Source of the DNA: CAIXSC01 sp046349915
GTDB taxonomy: Bacteria > Planctomycetota > Planctomycetia > Pirellulales > Pirellulaceae
Direction: 5' to 3'
NCBI GenBank assembly: GCA_046349915.1
Contig: JAXMBL010000008.1
Location: 496,001-560,000, forward strand
DNA length: 64,000 nucleotides
The translations under genes and the position numbers were made by a program. The notes beneath the pieces were generated by a model that was not told the origin of the DNA, searched no databases, and saw nothing but the letters and a program-made list of their open reading frames with translations. Positions 8,352 to 17,618 of the stretch are shown piece after piece; position 1 is the first letter of the stretch, and each line of letters begins with the position of its first letter.

Positions 8352-9026
8352 TTGAACGCCATCGTCACTCCCCCTGTCCGTCCGGACGCTCTCCACAGCT
8401 CGACTACCGCCCCGCCCCTGGCGATTCGCAAGAATGGATCGAAAGCCAGTCAGGATATTGATTTACGAGCGATCGAATCGGCTGTAAGAACAATCCTCAA
8501 AGCCGTGGGAGAAGACCCGGATCGAGCGGGGTTGGTCGAAACGCCTCGGCGAGTGGCCAAGATGTATGCCGAGATGTTCGCTGGCTTGCATACCGATCCG
8601 GCCAGACACCTGCGAGTGACCTTTCCCGAGACTTACGACGAAATCGTCTTGGTCCGCGACATCCCTTTCACCAGCATGTGCGAACACCATTTGCTGCCGT
8701 TCTCGGGTGTGGCTCATGTCGCCTACATCCCGAACGGTCGAGTTACCGGTTTGAGCAAACTGGCTCGAGTGGTCGAAGAAGTGGCTCGGCGGCCTCAAGT
8801 TCAAGAACGGATGACGCAGACCGTTGCCGACATGCTCGAGCGGGAGTTGGAGACTTCGGGGGCGGCGGTCGTCATTCAGGCGGAACATTCTTGCATGGCG
8901 ATCCGCGGCGTACGCAAGGCGGGCAGTTCGACCGTGACGAGCGCTCTGCGAGGGGTATTTAAGACGAACCCGTCGAGTCGTGCGGAGGTATTGTCGCTGA
9001 TTGGCCAGCCGAGTCGCAAAGGGTAA
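8352..9026 (+). CDS. folE: GTP cyclohydrolase I
   Basis: Converts GTP to 7,8-dihydroneopterin triphosphate, the first step to folate, tetrahydrobiopterin and (through QueD) 7-deazaguanines. The TTG start at 8352 is preferred over an upstream in-frame ATG at 8256 because GGAG lies 8 nt before it and the frame upstream is non-conserved. With this start the zinc ligands fall at Cys110, His113 (MCEHHLLPF) and Cys181 (EHSCM), the same numbers as in the E. coli enzyme. The core also has TPRRVAKMYAE, GLSKLARVVE and RRPQVQERMTQ. Length 224 residues. Five bp separate it from the PTPS homologue, so the two are probably co-transcribed. Confidence 0.95.
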   Translation: MNAIVTPPVRPDALHSSTTAPPLAIRKNGSKASQDIDLRAIESAVRTILKAVGEDPDRAGLVETPRRVAKMYAEMFAGLHTDPARHLRVTFPETYDEIVLVRDIPFTSMCEHHLLPFSGVAHVAYIPNGRVTGLSKLARVVEEVARRPQVQERMTQTVADMLERELETSGAAVVIQAEHSCMAIRGVRKAGSSTVTSALRGVFKTNPSSRAEVLSLIGQPSRKG

Positions 9027-9031
9027 ACGAG

Positions 9032-9676
9032 ATGATCATTCAGAAAGACTATAAGTTCTACGCTGCTCACCGGAACGAAGAACTGCACGATAAGTGTCGC
9101 AATCTTCATGGGCACCGCTATGGGGTCAAGTGCTTCTTCGAAGTGGAACGGACGGGCAGCTACACGACCTTGTTCGGCGATTTTGACGCGAAGATCGAGC
9201 CGTTGTTGAAGCAAGAGTACGACCACGGGATGCTGATCCACTGGCGCGATCCCTTATACGACACTCTGCGCGATCACATGCGACGCACGGGCGAGGAGCT
9301 GAAGCTCAAGGTTTTCGATCGTCCAACGAGCGTCGAGAATCTGGCTCACCGCTTGTTCAGCGAAATCACCGAGTTTGGATTTCAGCTCGTTCGGTTGGAA
9401 ATTCGCGAGACCGATACCTCCGTGCTCGAATACACGCGTGAAGATTGGGAAGCAGACAATCGTCGCTTCGCGAACGAAGTCGCGACTAGACTGCGAGTCC
9501 CCGCGGCCCTTGTACGACGGACTTCCAGTCCGTCGCCCGCCGCGCTCAAGAACGTTCCTGCTCAAGCAAATTGCATTTCGACGGACTGGAAGTCCGTCGT
9601 ACAAAGATGCACCTTGGCAACGAACGATCAGCCAAGCCAGGTTGACCGGCGAACCGCCCACAACTTAGCTTGGTGA
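9032..9676 (+). CDS. 6-pyruvoyl-tetrahydropterin synthase/QueD family protein with repeat-derived C-terminus
   Basis: Acts on dihydroneopterin triphosphate, the FolE product. Zinc ligands are His13 (YAAHRN), His26 and His28 (LHGHRYG); Cys22 sits four residues before the HGH motif, as in QueD and PTPS. Family length is about 120-160 residues, and similarity stops near residue 160. From there the frame runs through an inverted pair of family-1 repeats (9512-9602), giving LVRRTSSPSP and TDWKSVVQR before TGA. The native stop has therefore been lost or replaced by the insertion. Whether the product is 6-carboxy-tetrahydropterin (queuosine route) or 6-pyruvoyl-tetrahydropterin cannot be told; queC, queE and queF are not nearby. 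Confidence 0.88.
   Translation: MIIQKDYKFYAAHRNEELHDKCRNLHGHRYGVKCFFEVERTGSYTTLFGDFDAKIEPLLKQEYDHGMLIHWRDPLYDTLRDHMRRTGEELKLKVFDRPTSVENLAHRLFSEITEFGFQLVRLEIRETDTSVLEYTREDWEADNRRFANEVATRLRVPAALVRRTSSPSPAALKNVPAQANCISTDWKSVVQRCTLATNDQPSQVDRRTAHNLAW
9512..9602. repeat. REPIN-like inverted pair, family 1, inside a coding frame
   Basis: Family-1 copies lie at 9512-9535 (GTAC first) and 9579-9602 (GTAC last), with a 43-bp centre unrelated to that of the 101-bp elements. The element lies within the 3' end of the PTPS reading frame and supplies about 30 codons. Confidence 0.85.
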
Positions 9677-9678
9677 GC

Positions 9679-12381
9679 ATGGAATTACGTGCTGCCTTAC
9701 GCTCTGCTGTGATCCTCGCCGCCACGGTCATGTCTGTGGCGAGTCTGATTTGTCGCGTCTCGGGGATCGAGCTTACCTCGGACGCCCCGCCCGATCTTCC
9801 GCCAGCGATTCGAGCGTATATCGCTGACGCCTGTCTCGACTGCCATGCGGGAGAAAAGGCCGAACGTGGGCTCGACCTGACGGCCCTCGAGTTCCTTTCA
9901 ATTGATGCGAAATCGCTAGAGACTTGGGGCAGGATTCATGATCGAGTGGCTCGAGGCGAGATGCCGCCGCCGAACGCTGGCCAAGCCCCGCAAGCAGCGG
10001 CTTCAACTCTCCCTGAGAACCCGCTTCGAGACAAATTCCTGAAAGATCTGTCGCAACGTCTTCATGAAGCGGATCGCAAAGACGTGGAACGGTACGGCCG
10101 CGGCCCCACTCGACGACTCACTCGCCGCGAGTACGAAGCCAATCTGCGCGATGCGCTCGATTTCCCCGAGCTCGACATCCGCGATCTCTTGCCTGAGGAT
10201 CGCGAGTCGCAGGGATTCCGCCGCGTAAGTCGAGTGCTCGATCTGTCGCGAGTGCAATTGACGGCCTATTTGGAGGCCGCGCAAACGGCGTTGAGGTCGG
10301 CCGCGGCCAGCGGGGTAAGTCCGCCGACGGCCGTGAAGTTTCGAGCTGTGGGGCGCGATCTGTTTCAGGAGACAGCGACGTTTGGCGAGCGCGAGGCGAT
10401 GTTCTTCGCGAAAGATAATCGAGCAATCGATCTGACGCGTTTGGCGGCGGAACCTCATCATCCCGACGTGGAACTGGCCCTTTTCCGTTCCGCTCACTGG
10501 CCCTATTACGGTTATCCTCGTGGCTTCGTCGCCAAGCGATCCGGGGATTATGCAGTTCGGTTCTCTGCTCGCGCGATACGGCAATTGCGCGAGACGAGGA
10601 TCGAGCCCGCAACCGCCTCGGTGGCGATGACGTTTCGCGCTCGCAAACCGTCAGGGCCCGATGTTTCGGGAGATGTGCGAGCGACGGGCGGCTGGATTGA
10701 TGTCAGGCAGGACCGTTCCGAGTTTCGAACGACGATACGGCTGAGGGAGGGCGAAACCTTCGAGTACAGTTTGCTCGGGCTGCCCGTTCCCCTCGCACGA
10801 AATGTGGATGGTGGGCCGCCCACCTACCGCTATCCTCCTTTTCCCACCGACGGTCAACCAGGCGTGGCCTTCCAATGGCTAGAAGTCGAAGGCCCTTTAT
10901 CGCCCGCGACATGGCCGCCCGCTTCGCACCGAGCACTTTTTGGCGACTTGCCCCTGTCGCCTCCCGCGCCCGACTCAACGCTTCCTTTCAGCCTGGTCAG
11001 TGATCACCCGAAGCAAGCCGCCGCGACGCTGCTAAGTAGCTTTGCCAAACGAGTGATACGGCGACCACTGAACTCGCAGGAACTCGCTCCCTTCGTACAA
11101 CTCGCCCAGCGTCAGCTTGACTCGCGAGTCCCGCTCGCCGACGCGCTCCTCACCAGCTACACGGCTCTCTTGACCTCGCGTCACTTTTTGTTTCTTCACG
11201 AGCCCCGGTCACGTTCCATGACCGAGACCGCAACCGTTGCCCAACCGTCCGCGTCTTCTCCTGACGCATCCGCGTCGGGTTCGGCGAGTGACTCGGTTGC
11301 CGACTACTACGCCATCGCTGATCGACTGTCGCATTTTCTCGTAGAATCTCGGCCCGATCAGCAATTGCTCGACTTAGCCGCCAAAAGACAACTGCGCAAT
11401 TCGGCGACGCTGTGTGCCGAAGCGCAACGCTTGATCGCGAGCCGCGGTTTCGAGCGGTTTATTGAATCGTTCACGGACGACTGGTTGCAGCTCAAGCATT
11501 TGCGTCGCGACGAGCCCGATTGGCGACGCTACCCTGAGTATCGCTTCGACGACTACTTGGTCGAGTCGATGGAACGCGAGACACGTGCGTTCGTGACCAA
11601 AATGATTCGCGACAACCTTCCGGCCGTCTCATTGGTCCAAACCGATTTCGTCTTGGTCAACGACCGGCTCGCCAAACACTATGGTCTCGCGCCGGTGGAA
11701 GGTTCGACAATCCGCGAAGTGCCTGTCCCCCCGACCAGTCCCTACGGCGGACTGATCACTCAAGGAGCCATCCTGAAGGTGACTGCCAACGGCGTGAGCA
11801 CCTCGCCCGTGATTCGAGGCGCCTGGGTGATGGATCGCTTGCTCGGCGATCCGCCGCCGCCGCCTCCCGCGAAAGTGCCGGCGGTCGAACCCGATGTGCG
11901 AGGCGCCACTTCGATCCGCGAACTACTCGAACGGCATGCGAGCGACGAGTCGTGTCGGAGCTGTCACGCTCGCTTCGACCCCGTCGGTCTCGGCCTGGAG
12001 AACTTCGACATCTTAGGCGGCTGGCAGACTCGTTATCGTGGTCTCGAATTGGGCGATCGCGTCACCGGGATTGATCGAGCCGGTCATGATTTTGCCTACA
12101 CGTTGACAAGCACCATCGACGCTCATGGTCGCCTGCTGGATGGTCGAGAGTTCGAGGGCATTCACCAGTTGAAGACGCTATTGGCCGCCGACCAGCGCGC
12201 ACTGGCTCGCAATCTGCTGCGTCAGTGGATTGTCTATGGCACCGGCGCCCCGGCGCGCTTTTCGGATCGGCGCGAAATCGAGCGAATCCTGGATGACTGT
12301 CGAGACAACGGTTATCGCGTGCGCGACTTGCTGCTTGGGTTGGTCACGAACCGCATCTTCTTAGGGCGCGACGCGGAATAG
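9679..12381 (+). CDS. Planctomycete cytochrome-type DUF1587/DUF1592/DUF1588/DUF1585 protein
   Basis: A 900-residue secreted protein. A hydrophobic N-terminal signal (about 5-25) is followed by a PSCyt-type heme motif C52-LD-C55-H56. Then come DUF1587 (RRLTRREYEANLRDALDFPE), a central DUF1592/1595-like region (KRVIRRPLNSQELAPFVQLA, ALLTSRHFLFLHEP), DUF1588 (NGVSTSPVIRGAWVMDRLLG) with a second C-x2-C-H (CRSCHARFDPVGLGLENFD), and DUF1585 at the end (QWIVYGTGAPARFSDRREIE). Probably a periplasmic multiheme or heme-like oxidoreductase; the substrate is unknown. The start is ATG 9679; GTG 9673 would overlap the PTPS stop. A DUF1552 gene follows after 3 bp, the standard pairing. Confidence 0.9.
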   Translation: MELRAALRSAVILAATVMSVASLICRVSGIELTSDAPPDLPPAIRAYIADACLDCHAGEKAERGLDLTALEFLSIDAKSLETWGRIHDRVARGEMPPPNAGQAPQAAASTLPENPLRDKFLKDLSQRLHEADRKDVERYGRGPTRRLTRREYEANLRDALDFPELDIRDLLPEDRESQGFRRVSRVLDLSRVQLTAYLEAAQTALRSAAASGVSPPTAVKFRAVGRDLFQETATFGEREAMFFAKDNRAIDLTRLAAEPHHPDVELALFRSAHWPYYGYPRGFVAKRSGDYAVRFSARAIRQLRETRIEPATASVAMTFRARKPSGPDVSGDVRATGGWIDVRQDRSEFRTTIRLREGETFEYSLLGLPVPLARNVDGGPPTYRYPPFPTDGQPGVAFQWLEVEGPLSPATWPPASHRALFGDLPLSPPAPDSTLPFSLVSDHPKQAAATLLSSFAKRVIRRPLNSQELAPFVQLAQRQLDSRVPLADALLTSYTALLTSRHFLFLHEPRSRSMTETATVAQPSASSPDASASGSASDSVADYYAIADRLSHFLVESRPDQQLLDLAAKRQLRNSATLCAEAQRLIASRGFERFIESFTDDWLQLKHLRRDEPDWRRYPEYRFDDYLVESMERETRAFVTKMIRDNLPAVSLVQTDFVLVNDRLAKHYGLAPVEGSTIREVPVPPTSPYGGLITQGAILKVTANGVSTSPVIRGAWVMDRLLGDPPPPPPAKVPAVEPDVRGATSIRELLERHASDESCRSCHARFDPVGLGLENFDILGGWQTRYRGLELGDRVTGIDRAGHDFAYTLTSTIDAHGRLLDGREFEGIHQLKTLLAADQRALARNLLRQWIVYGTGAPARFSDRREIERILDDCRDNGYRVRDLLLGLVTNRIFLGRDAE

Positions 12382-12384
12382 GCC

Positions 12385-13692
12385 ATGTTTCTCGGGAAAG
12401 ACACGGTTATGCCTGGAAGAACCTTGAGTCGTCGTGCGGTGCTGCGAGCGGCCGGTGTCGCGGTCGCGCTCCCGTATTTGCCGAGTCTGTCGAAGGCCAG
12501 CGACGACCGTCCGACAGCCCCGCGTCGCATGCTGGTCATTTCCAACAACCTCGGAGTACTCCCGAAGCACTTCTTCCCAAGCACCGCGGGCAGCGACTAC
12601 GAGTTGTCGCCTTACTTGCGAGAATTGAGCCCCTTTCGCCAGCAATTCACCGCGCTGAGCGGTTTATCGCATCCGGCCGTCGACGGCGGGCACAGTACCG
12701 AGAATTGCTTTCTCACCGCCGCTCGCAATCCCACGAAAAGCGGTTTCCGCAATCAGATCTCGCTGGACCAATTTGCCGCCGAGCGTTTGCCGCAAGAGAC
12801 TCGCTTTCGCACGCTTAACTTGGGCGTCAACATCGATAAAGCCAATCGCAGCCTCTCCTGGACTCGCGATGGCCAATTGTTGCCCGTCGAGGACAGTCCC
12901 ACCCTGCTCTTTCATCGGTTGTTTCATCAGTCGCCAGCGAACGAACAATCACGGCAATTGCGCAGGCTTGACGAACGCCAGAGCATTCTCGATCTATTGC
13001 TCGACGAGGCTCGTACCATCCAAGGTCAGCTAGGACGCGATGATCGCTCGCGACTGGATGAGTATCTGACTTCGGTGCGGGAGGTGGAAGAACGATTGCG
13101 AGTCTCTCGTCTGTGGGAAACTCGCGAGCGACCGCGGACCACCGAAACGGCGCCCGAAGAGGTGCGTGATCCGAAGCGATTCTTCGACAAGTTCGCGCTG
13201 ATGCTCGACCTCGCTCGACTAGCGTTCGAATCTGATTCGACTCGCATTGTGACGCTCATGGTCGACGCGTTCGCGACCCCGGTGTTTCAACTAAAACCCG
13301 GCGCGGAAACGAGCGACGGATATCACAATTTGAGCCATCATGGACAAGATCCCGCGAAACTCAAGCAATTGGAGGACGCCGACCGTCGCCAAATGCAGTT
13401 GTTGAGTCGCCTGATGGAACAACTCGCGCAGCGACGTGATCGCGATCAATCGCTCCTGGACCAAACACTCATCCTGTTCGGCAGCAACATGGGCGATGCC
13501 AACACACACGACAACACCAATTTGCCGCTGCTTTTGGCCGGAGGGGGGCTGCGTCACGGACGCCACTTGGCCTATTCACGCGAGTTCAATCGCCCATTGA
13601 GCAATCTGTTTGTCACCATGCTGCATTGGCTCGGCGTGGAAACCGATCGCTTCGGTTCGAGCGATGGGGAGTTGTCGGAACTCATAAGCTGA
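12385..13692 (+). CDS. DUF1552 Tat-exported protein
   Basis: A 435-residue protein with a twin-arginine-type signal, SRRAVLRAAGVAVALPYLPS. DUF1552 signatures follow: RRMLVISNNLGVLPKHFFP near the start, GGHSTENCFLTAA, a coiled-coil stretch around ILDLLLDEARTIQGQLG, and ILFGSNMGDANTHDNTNLPL with LLAGGGLRHGRHL near the end. DUF1552 is related to DUF1501 and the alkaline phosphatase/sulfatase fold, but clear metal ligands cannot be listed with confidence. It lies 3 bp after the DUF1592-type gene and is presumably its partner. A second in-frame ATG at 12409 is possible and would shorten the leader. Confidence 0.9.
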   Translation: MFLGKDTVMPGRTLSRRAVLRAAGVAVALPYLPSLSKASDDRPTAPRRMLVISNNLGVLPKHFFPSTAGSDYELSPYLRELSPFRQQFTALSGLSHPAVDGGHSTENCFLTAARNPTKSGFRNQISLDQFAAERLPQETRFRTLNLGVNIDKANRSLSWTRDGQLLPVEDSPTLLFHRLFHQSPANEQSRQLRRLDERQSILDLLLDEARTIQGQLGRDDRSRLDEYLTSVREVEERLRVSRLWETRERPRTTETAPEEVRDPKRFFDKFALMLDLARLAFESDSTRIVTLMVDAFATPVFQLKPGAETSDGYHNLSHHGQDPAKLKQLEDADRRQMQLLSRLMEQLAQRRDRDQSLLDQTLILFGSNMGDANTHDNTNLPLLLAGGGLRHGRHLAYSREFNRPLSNLFVTMLHWLGVETDRFGSSDGELSELIS

Positions 13693-13888
13693 ATTGTCGA
13701 CGACTCAACGCTGCAGCGTCTTTATCCGATAAAGCGAGGCTGCTGTTACTCTGTTCGTGCGGCTGCCTGTTGCGGCCCCTCCCCCCCGAATTCCCATAAC
13801 TTGGGGAATATGACTCGTCGCACGGCAAGGCCTACACTCCGCGATCACTCAATCAACGGTCACGCCTACCGCGGAGAATTACACTTCC

Positions 13889-16800
13889 ATGGACCGAGCA
13901 AGATTTGTCTGGCGTCGTACGCCTTTAAATGGAGAAATCACGAAAGCTGTTTTGGAGCGTTTCACGGAAGCGTCTTTGTTGGAGGCCGCCGGTGCAGAAT
14001 CATTGGAAACGGCAGAATTGCCTCACTCGCCAGTGCCTTTAGGTCCACGGGACGAGGCCATCTTTCTGCTCCACACCGCCGCGGAAGTTGAACACGCCCT
14101 GCTGGTGCAGTACCTCTATGCTTGGTTCTCGATCGATCAAACGCAGCCGAATGCGTCGCAATGGTCACGTACATTGTCGACTGTCGCAATTGAGGAAATG
14201 GCGCACCTGTTGACGGTGCAGAATGTCCTGCGAGCTTTAGGGGGACCGCTTAACTGGGAACGCGAGGACTATCCCTTCCGCTCCGATTTCTATCCATTTC
14301 CGTTCCATCTGGAGCCGCTGAGTCGGGATTCCGTGGCCAAATATGTCGCGGCGGAAATGCCCGAGACGCCCTCCGAGCATGATTACCCAAAAATGCCGGA
14401 GATTCGCGCTCGATTAGCGGACGAGGACCAAGTCGTCAATCGAGTGGGAAGGCTTTACACGCGTTTGATTCAGATGTTCGACAACGAGCTCACAGACGAC
14501 ATGTTCGATGCGAGCACGGTGGGATTCCAGCCTGATCCAGACGCCTGGTTTGGGACCGACCCAACCAGAGGTGCGGCGAATCCGCGGGATATCTTGGTGA
14601 TCCCGATTGTTGGCTCGCCAGCGGCAATGAGGAGGAAAGCGATTGACGCGCTGCGAGCGATTGCGGAGCAGGGCGAGGGGACCGGTGCGCGAGTTGCGGA
14701 CTCGCATTTTGACCTGTTTTATCGGCTGTACGAAGCTTTGCCGGAAACCAATCCGCTGTATGGTCCTCCGGCCGCTTCCCCATCACTCGCGGTTCCCTGT
14801 CATCCGTCGACCAGTCTTTCTCGCTTCGACGACCCAGAACGTGAAGCGGGCCGCATCACTCATCCGACGTCCCTCGCCTGGGCTCATCTCTTTAACGCCC
14901 GCTATCGACTGCTGCTGACGGCGCTAGCCCACGCACTCTTGGTTGATCGAAGCTCCCAGCCAGCCGACGAGCAACTGCTGCGCGACATGGCCTTTGCATT
15001 CATGCATAATCTGCCCAATATGTCTACGGTGTTGAGTTCTCTCCCGCGGCAAATTCCTAATCGCTATGTCTGTGGTCGATTCACCATGGCGGGTCCACCG
15101 TTTGAACTCCCCTACTCCCTGGCGTTTCCCGATCGTCCTGTAGATCGTTGGCGACAATTGCGGGATCTGCTGCGCGAGTCCCTCGTCCAGTCGCGGCAAC
15201 TCGCCATCTCCGCGCCCAACGATTACGCTCGCCGCTTGCTCGAGTCGCTTATTCCGGACGATGAGGCATTGTTGAGGGAGATTGAAGCCCGACTTCCAGC
15301 GCCGCCTCGCTTGCCACGCCTCCACTTTCGTGGGCGGTTCCAGACCAATGTCTCAACTATCAATAATGGACTCGACGGCCTCGATACCGTTCGGATGAAC
15401 ATCGATACGCAAGGGAAAACCGATGATCAGTTTCGCGCGTGGTTGCTCGAGACCTTCGTCGATGCTCAGGGGCAAACTCGCTTGAACGGTGGTTGGAATC
15501 CGTTGGGCGCGAACGATTTTCGCTTGGATGAAGTCACGATCACCGGCGTCGAGCGTCTGGGTGGCGAGTTTATTGATGATGCTACGCTCGATCCGACGAT
15601 CGGTTCACGTGTCTCCCTGATGGGCATCATGGTCGACGTAGATCCTGAGTCGGTGGTAGACACGCAGATTTTTCCAGGTCGTTTCGCGGTTACAACCACC
15701 AGCACCAGCGAGCCAAGCAGCCTGTCGGGCAAACTCTCCGTGCTGCATTCGCGCGGCCTTAGTTTTCGCAGAAATCTCGGCGTGGGAGGATCACGTGGAG
15801 CAGGGACGCAGTTTCAAGGCGTAATCCAGTCTGGCGATCTTGCGACAACGAGAGAGTTTTCAGGGGCTCTCGGCGAGTTGGTAGCGGCAGGCCAGCGACA
15901 AGGCGTGCTGGTCCGCTTCTCCATTTATCTCTCCGCCCCTGCTCTCACCGAGGCACAACTTGCCGAAAAGTTTGCGGCTGGCGAACGTCCCGCGAACCCA
16001 TCGATTGGAACCATCATCGGCGCCTTGGAGCCTTGGCTAGGCGATTCGCCCGTTTCCGCTCCGCTAGGAAGGCGCCTGCAGCCGGTTGCCCCGGCGGCCG
16101 GTGCGTCCGGCGCGATCGCTCCGGCATTCGCCGTCTGGGACGAAGCAAGTGGAAAGCTGTTGCTTAATCTGCTGCATGCCATCCCCGAAAAGGATAGCTC
16201 GGGCGCGAAAGTCGACATTGGCGCCTTGGAGTTACGATTGAAAAATTCCGCGGGAGAAACGTCGCTGGGTCTGATTCCCTATGCGCAAGAAGCCTATGAG
16301 AAGACTGCGGGACTTGTTGCGTTGCCCGTGATGCCAGCAGTCGCATCTCGACTCGGCGACGGCTTGCTGGAAGTCGTGAAAACGATCGATGGCACTTCAC
16401 TGTTCACCGAAGAAGAGTGGACTTTCGAGTCCGATGACCGAGGGGTCTACGTTCAAGAGGGCGAACAATTCAAGATTCGCGTGAGAGTGGCTTTCCGCGG
16501 TCGCCCAGCTTCATCAGGGACCGTATTTCACGCCTCCGAATATGTACGCGAGTTCGGTGCGGGAATCTTGTTCCAACTCGCCCTCCCGGCCGATCAACTG
16601 CTGGCCTTTCCTCGCGATATCACGGTCGGTGAACAAGGGTGGGCCGAGATTCCCGTCACGGCTCTGAAGCCAGGCATCGCCCGTTTAGGTTTTCACTTCT
16701 CGTCCGTGCCTGCTCCATTGAATGGCACAACGGGCTTCTATGCGAACATTCGTGTCTTTCCACGCGACGACTATTCCGCATTGCCGGACTCAGACCTCAC

Positions 16801-17413
16801 CTTCGCGAAAGTCTACGACGAGGTACTCCGCTTCTATCACTTGCTTTACCCGGCCATGACGTCAGTCTTCAGTTTGGCTGACGAATCGGCGGTACGGGAC
16901 AACGCGCCCGCCATTCTGCGCTTGATCGACAGTACGCAAGTCAACGACTTCGCCTACATGCCTCGCACCCGTGAGTTGTCTCAAGGTAAACGTGAATTGC
17001 TCGTACGCTGGTGCCGCAAGACCATTGCAGGAGGTGGAGGAGGTGGAGGAGGTAGTGCGGTAACACTCGAGCAAGCCCTTACGCAGATGCGAGCGTTGAT
17101 CGAGTTTCTCCGCGACTCGCACAACGCCGCCGGTTTTCATGAGGGGGTAGAACTCCCCGATGGATCGTCGCTGGCCGCCAAGTTCACCAACGCCGACTCA
17201 CTGATCGATTACTTGCGAACAGGAGTCGGAATCAATCGAGAAACCGGCAACTCGCTGATCGTACCCAGGAGTACTGCCAACTCGGCGTTTCATCGACTCA
17301 TCACGGGTGGCGTACCCATCATGCGCATCCGTTTCGCCCAGGTTGTGCCCTCCATCGGCAAGACTGGCCTACAGATCGTCGAAGAGTGGATCAACGCACT
17401 GCCGGAAAGCTGA
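13889..17413 (+). CDS. Ferritin-like/VioB-type protein with permuted domain order
   Basis: A 1174-residue protein with no signal peptide. Residues about 52-330 form a ferritin-like domain of the iminophenyl-pyruvate dimer synthase type: AAEVEHALLVQYLYAWFSI, then VAIEEMAHLLTVQNVLRALG with likely iron ligands Glu103 and His106. From about 475 the chain switches to the domain that begins VioB/RebD-type proteins (PRLHFRGRFQTNVSTINN). Near 975-1043 come FYHLLYPAMTSVFSLADE and YMPRTRELSQGKRELLVRW, which match the VioB segment normally found just before its ferritin-like domain. An eight-Gly linker (about 1047-1055) leads to a 120-residue tail. In VioB the ferritin-like part is last; here it is first. 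No VioA-like amino-acid oxidase is near, so the substrate is unknown. Confidence 0.8.
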   Translation: MDRARFVWRRTPLNGEITKAVLERFTEASLLEAAGAESLETAELPHSPVPLGPRDEAIFLLHTAAEVEHALLVQYLYAWFSIDQTQPNASQWSRTLSTVAIEEMAHLLTVQNVLRALGGPLNWEREDYPFRSDFYPFPFHLEPLSRDSVAKYVAAEMPETPSEHDYPKMPEIRARLADEDQVVNRVGRLYTRLIQMFDNELTDDMFDASTVGFQPDPDAWFGTDPTRGAANPRDILVIPIVGSPAAMRRKAIDALRAIAEQGEGTGARVADSHFDLFYRLYEALPETNPLYGPPAASPSLAVPCHPSTSLSRFDDPEREAGRITHPTSLAWAHLFNARYRLLLTALAHALLVDRSSQPADEQLLRDMAFAFMHNLPNMSTVLSSLPRQIPNRYVCGRFTMAGPPFELPYSLAFPDRPVDRWRQLRDLLRESLVQSRQLAISAPNDYARRLLESLIPDDEALLREIEARLPAPPRLPRLHFRGRFQTNVSTINNGLDGLDTVRMNIDTQGKTDDQFRAWLLETFVDAQGQTRLNGGWNPLGANDFRLDEVTITGVERLGGEFIDDATLDPTIGSRVSLMGIMVDVDPESVVDTQIFPGRFAVTTTSTSEPSSLSGKLSVLHSRGLSFRRNLGVGGSRGAGTQFQGVIQSGDLATTREFSGALGELVAAGQRQGVLVRFSIYLSAPALTEAQLAEKFAAGERPANPSIGTIIGALEPWLGDSPVSAPLGRRLQPVAPAAGASGAIAPAFAVWDEASGKLLLNLLHAIPEKDSSGAKVDIGALELRLKNSAGETSLGLIPYAQEAYEKTAGLVALPVMPAVASRLGDGLLEVVKTIDGTSLFTEEEWTFESDDRGVYVQEGEQFKIRVRVAFRGRPASSGTVFHASEYVREFGAGILFQLALPADQLLAFPRDITVGEQGWAEIPVTALKPGIARLGFHFSSVPAPLNGTTGFYANIRVFPRDDYSALPDSDLTFAKVYDEVLRFYHLLYPAMTSVFSLADESAVRDNAPAILRLIDSTQVNDFAYMPRTRELSQGKRELLVRWCRKTIAGGGGGGGGSAVTLEQALTQMRALIEFLRDSHNAAGFHEGVELPDGSSLAAKFTNADSLIDYLRTGVGINRETGNSLIVPRSTANSAFHRLITGGVPIMRIRFAQVVPSIGKTGLQIVEEWINALPES

Positions 17414-17433
17414 GGCTGTCTCGTCGTACGGTT

Positions 17434-17457
17434 GTAGCCCGCTCACATCGTGAGCGG
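17434..17457. repeat. REP-like hairpin, family 3 variant
   Basis: GTAG, one C, then CCGCTCAC, loop ATC, GTGAGCGG: a perfect 8-bp stem. It differs from the main family-3 stem (CCGCTCGC) by one base pair changed on both sides. It lies 20 bp after the stop of the VioB-like gene. Confidence 0.75.
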
Positions 17458-17550
17458 AACAGCCACGTGGCCCGCGAACGCCCCTCGCTGTCAACCATGT
17501 CTCGTCGCCATCCAATGGAGACGCGGCTATCGCTGCTGAGACGAGAGGAT

Positions 17551-17604
17551 CGACGGACTAGAAGTCCGTCGTACAAAGACCGACGGACTAGAAGTCCGTC
17601 GTAC
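17551..17604. repeat. Two family-1 REP-like repeats in direct orientation
   Basis: Copies at 17551-17574 and 17581-17604, both with GTAC on the right, separated by 6 bp. They lie between the convergent 3' ends of the VioB-like gene and the minus-strand DUF1552 gene, 14 bp from the latter's stop. Confidence 0.9.
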
Positions 17605-17618
17605 ATTGCGACCAAGCC

